38,648 nucleotides of DNA, from the NCBI GenBank assembly GCA_020853975.1, contig JADYXW010000084.1, forward strand, positions 1-38,648, read 5' to 3'. Each line of letters starts with the position of its first letter. The first letter of the stretch is position 1. Shown here piece by piece: positions 1 to 8,585 of the stretch. The notes under the pieces are model-generated. The model did no database searches. It saw only the letters and a program-made list of their open reading frames with translations, and was not told the DNA's origin. This DNA is from Phycisphaerales bacterium. GTDB taxonomy: Bacteria; Planctomycetota; Phycisphaerae; Phycisphaerales; UBA1924. The position numbers were made by a program, and so were the translations under genes.

Positions 1-332
1 GAGTACGCCGTGATCGATCCCCCCATGCGGGTGCCTGTCACCGACGCGCCCGCGACCACGCCGCCGGTCCCGGCGAGTGCGGGATCGAATGCATCGAGCT
101 TCAGCCGAGTGACGCCCTTGGGGAGCGTGTCGAGTGACAAGGAGTAGCTCTTGGGCCCGATGGCGACTTCGAGCGTCGCGTGCCGCATCGCCAACCCGGT
201 GTTGGTGACCACGACCTCATCGCCTTCCTGGGTCACGCGGGGGACACCTCGGAACACGGAGAACATCCAGGCACCTCCCATGGCAGCCAGCAGAAAGGCC
301 ACGAGCAGCAGAACGCGCGTTCTCGACTTCAC
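1..332 (-). CDS. Membrane-anchored hypothetical protein, cut by the window edge
   Basis: Only the first 110 or so codons lie in the window; the gene runs off the left edge. Translation from a GTG at 332 gives a short basic start (MKSRTR), one hydrophobic stretch at about residues 7-24, then a polar domain containing GDEVVVTNTGLAMRHATLEV. This reads as a signal anchor or uncleaved signal peptide followed by an extracytoplasmic domain. A strong ribosome site (GGGGAGGG) lies about seven bases before the GTG, which supports this start. The gene begins 26 bases after the stop of the cysteine-rich gene upstream, so the two are probably co-transcribed. I do not recognise the family, and no function is proposed. 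Confidence 0.6.
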   Translation of the reverse strand, partial: MKSRTRVLLLVAFLLAAMGGAWMFSVFRGVPRVTQEGDEVVVTNTGLAMRHATLEVAIGPKSYSLSLDTLPKGVTRLKLDAFDPALAGTGGVVAGASVTGTRMGGSITAY

Positions 333-358
333 TGCTCTGCCCTCCCCGCCCAGCCCGC

Positions 359-1114
359 TCACTGACACACCATGCACAACACCCACGTCCCCTGGCCGAC
401 CGCGTACGCCTCCGCCTGCGACATCCCGTCGTGCAGCTTCGAGCACGCGACATCGCACGCCGAGCGGCAGCACTGGATGCCGCCCGGGGACTGCCCGATC
501 CCGATCACCACGAATGGTATCCAGAACCTGCCCCCCAAGGGGCACGCGGGGCAACTGCAACTGCTGCCCAGGGACAGGTTTGCACCTGTCCCCCCTCCTT
601 CCCCCGGCAACTCCTCTTCCCCTTCCACCAAGACCGAGACCTCCCCGGAGCCCTGGACAACCGCGCCGTTCGCCGCGGCGATCCAGGGCTGCACGAATGT
701 CCCGATCCGGATGTGGTACGACTCCCCCCCGGGAGGCGCGAGCGTCGCGTCTGACTTGATGACCCCAACTTCCACCGCCGTGGCGCTTCCCGAGGCCACG
801 AAGAGGCCGGTCCCGATGGACCAGTCGCAGGTCCCCTCGTTCTCGTTGATCGCCGCGGGAAGGCCCGTGGCCACGTCCGATTCGGTTGTCATTCCGAGCA
901 CGCCGACGAGTGTCCGTACGCCTTCGGGCCAGCCATACACCTCATAGATCGCGGGTGAAGTGGCGACGAGCTGGTAGGAGGCTCCCACGCCGCAGGTGGG
1001 GGGTTCGGGCTCGCCGATCGGATCCTCCACGATGACCATTCCGACCGAGCCCTGCCCAGAGGCGACGCCGCAGCACGCCACCAGGCCGACCAATCCCGCG
1101 AGCCACGTCTTCAT
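359..1114 (-). CDS. Secreted cysteine-rich protein of unknown function
   Basis: 251 residues from the ATG at 1114, which has a GGGAGG ribosome site about eight bases upstream. The first 20 residues (MKTWLAGLVGLVACCGVASG) form a typical signal peptide, so the protein is probably exported. The middle is polar and rich in Gly, Glu and Ala. The last 70 residues or so carry nine cysteines in closely spaced groups (CSCPAC, CC, two single Cys, and CMVCQ at the very end), which suggests disulphides or a metal site. The open frame extends further upstream, but that extension would cross the infC terminator and lacks a ribosome site. The next gene starts 26 bases downstream, so the pair looks like a small operon. 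I do not recognise the family. Confidence 0.72.
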   Translation of the reverse strand: MKTWLAGLVGLVACCGVASGQGSVGMVIVEDPIGEPEPPTCGVGASYQLVATSPAIYEVYGWPEGVRTLVGVLGMTTESDVATGLPAAINENEGTCDWSIGTGLFVASGSATAVEVGVIKSDATLAPPGGESYHIRIGTFVQPWIAAANGAVVQGSGEVSVLVEGEEELPGEGGGTGANLSLGSSCSCPACPLGGRFWIPFVVIGIGQSPGGIQCCRSACDVACSKLHDGMSQAEAYAVGQGTWVLCMVCQ

Positions 1115-1217
1115 AGATGCACCTCCCAAGAGTTGCTCGAAGGTATCGAGCAATCGAGCGGGTCTGCAACAGGGCGCGGGTTCGGGGGAGGCTGATGGGC
1201 GGGGCGTGAACCCAAGA

Positions 1218-1251
1218 AAACGAGCCGCGAGATGGCCCTCGCGGCTCGTTT
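1218..1251 (-). terminator. Intrinsic terminator downstream of infC
   Basis: A perfect 14-bp stem (1218-1231 with 1238-1251) closes a six-base loop. Read on the minus strand, the stem is followed by TTTTCTT. It lies about 85 bases after the infC stop and about 100 bases before the start of the cysteine-rich gene, so it should end the infC transcript. Confidence 0.85.
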
Positions 1252-1334
1252 CTGAGTGCAGACCAGATTGTCGAAGCGTCAAAGATCCAAAGTTGTGGAA
1301 TCTGGAGGAATCTGGCGCGATTTTGGCAGACGGA

Positions 1335-2045
1335 TCAATCCTCGCCGTCGGTGTCCACCTCGTCGGGGCCGTCGTCGCCCTGCTGCAGGGCGAGCTCTGC
1401 CTCCAGCGCCTCGATCGACTTCTCCTCTTCCACGTGCTCACCGGCGGCGATCTTGGCGGCGCGCTCCTTCTCCTGCTTGCGCTTCACGCCCTCGACCTTG
1501 TGCTTGTCCGGGGCGAGCAGGATGGAGGCGGACTTACCGAACCACCTCGGGGGCTGCTCCAGTTTCGCGATGTCCGCGAGCTGCGTCGCAACTTCCTTGA
1601 GGTTTGACAGGCCCAGCTCGCGGTGCGCGATCTCGCGGCCCTTGAACCGCTGGGTAACCATGACCTTGTGTCCGTGCATGAGGAACCGGCGCGCCTGGTC
1701 GATGCGGATCTGCACGTCGTGCGGATCGATCTTGACGGACCGACCGAGCCTCAGCTCCTTCAGTTCCGTGGACTTCGCGGCGGCCCGGGCCTTGCGCTGC
1801 TTCTGGCCCAGCTCATACTTGTACTTGCCGTAGTCCATGATCTTGCAGACGGGGGGCCTGGCATCGGGAGAGATCTCCACGAGGTCCATGCCCAGCTCGT
1901 TGGCCTTCTGCAATGCGACGTTGGTCTCGAGGACCCCGAGCATCTCTTCGTTCGGACCGATCACCCGCACCGGCGAGATGCGGATCATCATGTTCACGCG
2001 CGTACGCTGCTGCATCGGTCCCTGATCACGGCTGAATCGGCTCAT
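1335..2045 (-). CDS. infC: Translation initiation factor IF-3
   Basis: IF-3 binds the 30S subunit, blocks premature 50S joining and checks the start codon and initiator tRNA. The 236-residue product has the N-domain (RVIGPNEEMLGV, then DLVEISPDARPPVCKIMDYGKYKYE), a basic linker (QKQRKARAAAKSTELKELRL) and the C-domain (KIDPHDVQIRIDQARRFL, then VMVTQRFKGREI). About 47 extra residues follow, ending in a very acidic run, so it is clearly longer than the roughly 180-residue E. coli protein. I chose the ATG at 2045, which has GGAAGGAG about 13 bases upstream; an ATG at 2015 is the alternative, but its purine stretch is only about three bases away. The usual rpmI and rplT partners are not adjacent: a terminator follows infC directly. 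Confidence 0.95.
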   Translation of the reverse strand: MSRFSRDQGPMQQRTRVNMMIRISPVRVIGPNEEMLGVLETNVALQKANELGMDLVEISPDARPPVCKIMDYGKYKYELGQKQRKARAAAKSTELKELRLGRSVKIDPHDVQIRIDQARRFLMHGHKVMVTQRFKGREIAHRELGLSNLKEVATQLADIAKLEQPPRWFGKSASILLAPDKHKVEGVKRKQEKERAAKIAAGEHVEEEKSIEALEAELALQQGDDGPDEVDTDGED

Positions 2046-2068
2046 ACGTTCTGGTGTGCTCCTTCCCA

Positions 2069-2085
2069 CGGACGCGCCGCGTCCG
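2069..2085 (-). promoter_or_regulatory. Hairpin just upstream of the infC ribosome site
   Basis: A perfect 7-bp stem (2069-2075 with 2079-2085) with a three-base loop sits directly before the infC Shine-Dalgarno stretch in the leader RNA. A second perfect 7-bp stem with a CGAA loop lies at 2203-2220. The leader is therefore structured and could affect initiation, but I do not recognise a known leader family. Confidence 0.4.
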
Positions 2086-2229
2086 CGGTTGCTGCCACTG
2101 TGCCAATGTGGATTCGGGCGCCGCTCATGAGATCCGCAGCGGGCCCTCGCCCGCCGGCCGCTCACGTTGCATGTTGCAGAACTGCTGCATGCGCCCTTTC
2201 CTCGGGCCGTTCGCGGCCCGCTCGCCGTG

Positions 2230-2258
2230 ATTCTAGCACAAACCCCCCGCACCGGAAC
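2230..2258 (-). promoter_or_regulatory. Candidate infC promoter
   Basis: On the minus strand, TAGAAT (2235-2230) is preceded by TGC, giving an extended -10 element. A weak -35 candidate, TTCCGG, lies about 16 bases further upstream. Transcription would start near 2223 and give a leader of about 180 bases. The -10 match is good and the -35 match poor. Confidence 0.45.
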
Positions 2259-2315
2259 ACCAAACCGGGCATTGGCCCCGAAAACCCGGCTTTGGCGCTC
2301 TGAGGGCGGTGGTCG

Positions 2316-4559
<2,244 letters not shown>

Positions 4560-4610
4560 AGGTCTGAGGGTATGTCCCGGCCCCGCGCACTCCCGGGATA
4601 ACCTCTCTCC

Positions 4611-6527
4611 ATGTCCGAGCCCGATTACCGAGACATCGCGGGTTGGTTCGCCGGCCCAAAGGCCGAAAACGGCGAGTGGTTCGCCCAGGTCGTCCTCCGC
4701 ATCGTCCAGGACTATCACGCGTGGCGCCGGAACTACTTCCCGGAGGACGGCGTCGTCCTCGACGCCTCGGTCCGCCGTCACAATGAAGACTTCCGCGACG
4801 CCTTCGAAGACCGGTTGCTCGAACTCCTGGGCCGGCTCAAGGCCGACTTCCCCTTTCAGAGCCCCCGGTACGCGGCGCACATGATCGCCGAGCAGACGCT
4901 CCCTTCCATCGCGGGCTACTTCGCCGCGATGCTCTACAACCCCAACAACGTCTCCGCCGACTGCGCCCCGGTTACCGTCAAACTCGAACTCGAAGCCTGC
5001 CGCCTCATATCGCGGATGCTGGGGTACTCCGACGGGAGCTGGGCCCACCTGACCAGTGGCGGCACGATCGCGAACATCGAGGCTCTGTGGGTCGCGCGGA
5101 CCGTTTCGTGCCTGCCCCTCATCGTCGCGGATATGCGCCGCGACCTGGGCCTCTCGCCGGACCCCGCGATGAAGGGGCTGGGCACGGCGCCCCTCGCGGC
5201 GCTCGAGGCCTTCGCCCGAGTCTTTGCGGATGCGCCGCAGGGGGCACCGGTCATCCGGGCGTACCTGGACTCGCCCCACAACGTCGTGGAGCAAGGACAG
5301 GCATCGCTCTCACGCCGGCTGGGCAGCGAGCCCGTGATTCTCCTCCCCGAGACGCACCATTACTGCTTCGAGAAGGCGATGGACGTGCTGGGGCTTGGCC
5401 GTCGGAGTGTGGTATCCGTCCGCGTCGACGAGAACTTCAAGATGATCCCGGCGGAGCTCGAAAGGGAGCTCGACCGGATCCGCACCTCCGGGCGGCATCC
5501 GCTCGCGGTGGTCGCGGTCGTCGGCACCACGGAGGAGGGAGCCGTCGACCCCATCGACGAGATCCTTGCCCTTCGCGACCGGCGGCAGAGGGCGGGCCTG
5601 GGCTCGTTCTGGCTTCACGCGGACGCGGCGTATGGCGGCTATCTGCGGACCATGACCGTCCCCTCGCGTCTGGGTCTGGGCGAAGAGTCCACGCATGTCA
5701 GCATCGCGGGGCGCGTGCGGCGGATCAAGCTCCACCTGCCTCACCACCACGCCTGCCAGGCCTTGGAGCGTCTGGGCGAGTGCGACTCGATCACCATCGA
5801 CCCGCACAAGCTCGGCTACGTCCCTTACCCTGCGGGCGCGGTCTGCTTCCGCTCGAACCTGGTGAAGCCCATCACCAGACAGGAGGCGCCGTACCTGAGC
5901 GACAAGCCCGCCGACCCGGAGGCCGAGCGCACGTCGGAGTCTGTCGGGCTGTACGTGCTGGAGGGCAGCAAGCCCGGGGCCGCCGCCGCCGCCGTGTGGC
6001 TAAGCCACTCGCTGATCCCGTTGGACACCGCGGGCCACGGCGTGCTGGTGCGGGAGACCGTTCGGCAGGCGAGCGAGTTGCACGCGCTCCTATCGACATT
6101 TCCCGAACTTGATCCGCGTCCCCGGCGTGTCCTGTGCGAGGCACTCTGCCCTCCGGCGTCGAACATCGTCTGCTACGCGTTCCGCTTTTCCGAGCCCGCT
6201 CCTCTTGCCGCGATCAACCGCCTCAATCGGGAGGTGTACGAGCGGTTTTCAGTGTCGGGGTCAGAGCGCGTATACGACCAGCGGTTCTTCGTCAGCCGCA
6301 CGGTGATCCGCCCGGCGTTGTACAAGCCAGAGACGGTCGCCGGCTTTCTGGAGCGGCTGGGGGTGTCGCCGGAAGAATACGAGCGGGAGGGCGTGTTCCT
6401 CCTGCGCTCGGTGCTCATGAATCCCTGGTACGCCCAGGCCAAGGCCAAGGGGCGGTTCTTCCTCAGCGAGCTCGCGGCGGAGCTCTATGCGGAGGCGGAG
6501 GCCGCCTCGTACGTTACGGAGGCGTGA
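4611..6527 (+). CDS. Group II PLP-dependent amino acid decarboxylase, tyrosine decarboxylase-like
   Basis: A 638-residue PLP enzyme of the glutamate/tyrosine/aromatic amino acid decarboxylase family. The PLP site is clear: WLHADAAYGGY with His336 and Asp338, and DPHKLG with Lys400 as the Schiff-base lysine. The N-terminal segment FQSPRYAAHMIAEQTLPSIA and LYNPNNVSADCAPVT resembles the long bacterial tyrosine decarboxylases more than the GadB type, and the length fits that group. The substrate cannot be fixed from sequence; tyrosine or another aromatic amino acid is a guess. The gene diverges from uvrB with 51 bases between starts. The ATG at 4611 has only a weak ribosome site. No amino acid/amine antiporter lies beside it, so an acid-resistance cassette is not supported. 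Confidence 0.85.
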   Translation: MSEPDYRDIAGWFAGPKAENGEWFAQVVLRIVQDYHAWRRNYFPEDGVVLDASVRRHNEDFRDAFEDRLLELLGRLKADFPFQSPRYAAHMIAEQTLPSIAGYFAAMLYNPNNVSADCAPVTVKLELEACRLISRMLGYSDGSWAHLTSGGTIANIEALWVARTVSCLPLIVADMRRDLGLSPDPAMKGLGTAPLAALEAFARVFADAPQGAPVIRAYLDSPHNVVEQGQASLSRRLGSEPVILLPETHHYCFEKAMDVLGLGRRSVVSVRVDENFKMIPAELERELDRIRTSGRHPLAVVAVVGTTEEGAVDPIDEILALRDRRQRAGLGSFWLHADAAYGGYLRTMTVPSRLGLGEESTHVSIAGRVRRIKLHLPHHHACQALERLGECDSITIDPHKLGYVPYPAGAVCFRSNLVKPITRQEAPYLSDKPADPEAERTSESVGLYVLEGSKPGAAAAAVWLSHSLIPLDTAGHGVLVRETVRQASELHALLSTFPELDPRPRRVLCEALCPPASNIVCYAFRFSEPAPLAAINRLNREVYERFSVSGSERVYDQRFFVSRTVIRPALYKPETVAGFLERLGVSPEEYEREGVFLLRSVLMNPWYAQAKAKGRFFLSELAAELYAEAEAASYVTEA

Positions 6528-6595
6528 CGGAACTCCGGGCCGCCTCGCGCATATGCCTAGTGGGTCGCAGTGCCGCCCCACCAGGAGGTCCCATC

Positions 6596-7732
6596 ATGCT
6601 CAGCCGCGCCGCCATGCTCGTGTCACTTGCTTCAGGCCTCTCCCTCGCCCAGACCGCCCCTCAGGCGGCCCCTGCCGAACCCGCGCCCAAGCCCGTCGAC
6701 CTAGCCATCTGCCTGGACACAAGCGGGAGCATGGACGGGCTGATCGACGCCGCCCGCCAGAAGCTGTGGGATGTCGTGAACGATCTGGCGACGGCGAAGC
6801 CGCGTCCCGCCCTCCGCGTCGCCCTGCTGAGCTTCGGCAACGATGGCTACACGCAGGAGTCCGGCTGGGTGAAGGTGCTCCTGCCCTTCTCCACGGACCT
6901 CGACGAGGTTTCCAACCAGTTGTTCGCGCTCACGACCAACGGCGGAACGGAGTACGTGGGGCGCGTGGTCTCCAAGGCGACGACCGACCTCGGCTGGTCC
7001 ACCGACGCCGGGCTGAAGCTCATCATCGTCGCGGGCAACGAGTCCGCCGACCAGGATCAGCAGGTCTCGTACAAGCAGGCAAGTGCGGACGCCATCGCCA
7101 AGGGCATCATGGTGAACGCCATCTACTGCGGCCCGGAGGGCGGTCCGGACGCGCCCGCCTGGCGCGAGGTTGCGAGTCTGGCGGACGGCCAGTTCTTCGC
7201 CATCGATCAGAACAAGAACGAGGTCATCCCGACGCCCCACGACAGCAAGCTGGCGGAGCTGAGCACCGCGCTCAACGGCACGTATGTCCCCGTGGGTGAC
7301 GCGGGCGTCGTCGCCGCGGAGAACCAGGCGAGGCAGGACTCCAACGCCGCCGCCGCTGCCCCCGCCGCCGTCGCCAGCCGTGCAGCGACCAAGGCCGGGT
7401 ACTTGTACCGGGCGACGTGGGACCTGGTGGACCGCGTGTATGCCGCAGACGAGAAGGAGCGGGTCGCGATCGAGAGCGTGAAGGCGGAGGACCTGCCCGA
7501 GAACATGCGGAGCATGACGATCGAGCAGCGCCGCGAGTACGTGGAGCAGCAGCGCACCCGGCGCGAGCAGCTCCGCAAGGAAATCGGCGAGGTGAGCGGG
7601 CAGCGGGCGGCGTTCCTGGAGGAGGAGAAGCGCAAGCAGGCAACCACCGCCGGGGCCGAGACGTTCGAGTCCGCGCTGCGTCGGGCCGTGCGTGCGCAGG
7701 CGGCGAGCAGGGGCTTCCGCTGGGAGAAGTAG
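6596..7732 (+). CDS. Secreted von Willebrand factor A domain protein
   Basis: 378 residues. A signal peptide (MLSRAAMLVSLASGLSLAQT) precedes a VWA domain that starts near residue 33. The metal-ion-dependent adhesion site is intact: DTSGS at residues 41-45, a later threonine in TTNGGTEYVG, and an acidic loop in VAGNESADQD. VWA domains bind protein partners through a divalent cation. After about residue 240 comes an Ala-rich linker, then a highly charged segment rich in Arg, Glu and Lys (about 275-378) that probably forms a coiled coil. The ATG at 6596 has a perfect AGGAGGT seven bases upstream. The gene stands 68 bases after the decarboxylase and may be independent. The partner is unknown; the MoxR gene of this window is 27 kb away. 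Confidence 0.85.
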   Translation: MLSRAAMLVSLASGLSLAQTAPQAAPAEPAPKPVDLAICLDTSGSMDGLIDAARQKLWDVVNDLATAKPRPALRVALLSFGNDGYTQESGWVKVLLPFSTDLDEVSNQLFALTTNGGTEYVGRVVSKATTDLGWSTDAGLKLIIVAGNESADQDQQVSYKQASADAIAKGIMVNAIYCGPEGGPDAPAWREVASLADGQFFAIDQNKNEVIPTPHDSKLAELSTALNGTYVPVGDAGVVAAENQARQDSNAAAAAPAAVASRAATKAGYLYRATWDLVDRVYAADEKERVAIESVKAEDLPENMRSMTIEQRREYVEQQRTRREQLRKEIGEVSGQRAAFLEEEKRKQATTAGAETFESALRRAVRAQAASRGFRWEK

Positions 7733-8123
7733 GCCCCCCCCCGGGGCTCGGTCCCGCTCTACGGAGGAGCCGCAGGGCGCCCTGTTTGGCGCACGTCGGG
7801 GTGCGCGACGAGCGAGAGATCGCGCGTCAGCACCCTCCGCCGCGCACGCTCGTCGGTGACGCCCGGGGAGAGCTCGCGGATACCGGCGGTGGGCGTGGCA
7901 CGGCTCTCCCCTCCTGAGGTGCCGCGCCGCCGCCCACCACGAATTGGTCCGAACTGGGCATCTGGTCCGGGTTTTCGTGCGAATCGCCCCTTCGGCGGCG
8001 CGCCCGCCTAGACTACCCCCCACCCGTAGGTGGAGGGCCCGCGACGGGGAGAGACCCGACGCACACCGCAAGGTCGCGAACTCCAAACAGAGCCCGCAAG
8101 GCGGGCGAAAGGATCAGACTCAC
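7733..8123. other. Non-coding gap with several perfect inverted repeats
   Basis: No convincing gene lies here. Perfect pairs are seen at 7789-7794/7801-7806 (6 bp), 7806-7814/7847-7855 (9 bp) and 7865-7873/7903-7911 (9 bp), plus the 10-base palindrome AGGGCGCCCT at 7774. No T-run follows any of them, so they are not ordinary terminators. The 3' part of the gap must hold the promoter and leader of the DUF3467 gene. TAGACT near 8011 is a possible -10, but no good -35 accompanies it. Confidence 0.5.
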
Positions 8124-8447
8124 ATGGCCGAGAACACCCCCGCCCCGCAGCAGCAGGTCCAGCTCCGTATCGATGAGACGCGGATGGCCACCACCTACGC
8201 GAACACCATCCGTACCTCCACCACCAACGACGAGGTCGTTCTCGACTTCGGCATCAACCTGCCCGTCCCCGGCGCGGACAACCAGCCCGTGCTGGTCTTC
8301 AACGTCGGCAGCCGCGTGGTCATGAACTGGGCCGGCGCCAAGCGCCTCGCCATCAGCCTGGGCCAGGTCGTTCGCGCGTACGAGGAGCGCAACGGCGAGA
8401 TCCAGGTCGGCCCCCGCCAGGGTGGCGGTCCCAAGCTCTCCCAGTAA
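8124..8447 (+). CDS. DUF3467 family protein
   Basis: A small soluble protein of 107 residues. The core (TTYANTIRTSTTNDEVVLDFGINLP, then SRVVMNWAGAKRLAISLGQVVRAYEERNG) has the layout of DUF3467: a beta strand beginning YAN, a VVLDFG-type strand, and a final amphipathic helix after a VMN/AKRL segment. The family is widespread and has no established biochemical role. There is no signal peptide or membrane segment. The ATG at 8124 follows AAGGA by about ten bases. A strong terminator lies 25 bases after the stop, so the gene is probably a monocistronic unit with a long leader. Confidence 0.82.
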   Translation: MAENTPAPQQQVQLRIDETRMATTYANTIRTSTTNDEVVLDFGINLPVPGADNQPVLVFNVGSRVVMNWAGAKRLAISLGQVVRAYEERNGEIQVGPRQGGGPKLSQ

Positions 8448-8472
8448 GCCCCCGAACAGCACGTGTACTCAG

Positions 8473-8504
8473 GGCCCTGCCGGCGACCCCGGCGGGGCCT
8501 TTTT
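8473..8504 (+). terminator. Intrinsic terminator of the DUF3467 gene
   Basis: An 11-bp GC-rich stem with one G-U pair (8473-8483 with 8489-8499) and a five-base loop is followed directly by TTTTT. It separates the DUF3467 unit from the CHAD-Ppx gene. Confidence 0.9.
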
Positions 8505-8585
8505 CTTCGCGCGAGATTCGGGTTGGCGGCTGTCTCCCCGCCGGTACAGTGCAGTCGCCGGCCGGGGCGGCGTGGGGAGCAGCGC

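Noticed and set aside
4560..5294. N-terminal extension of uvrB to an upstream start
   Set aside because: It would overlap the decarboxylase gene, and the family N-terminus begins just after the GTG at 4559.
7827..7961. 44-codon minus-strand frame starting MPSSDQFVVGGG
   Set aside because: It has no ribosome site and no recognised family, and it becomes low-complexity Pro/Ser; a decayed gene is possible but cannot be supported.
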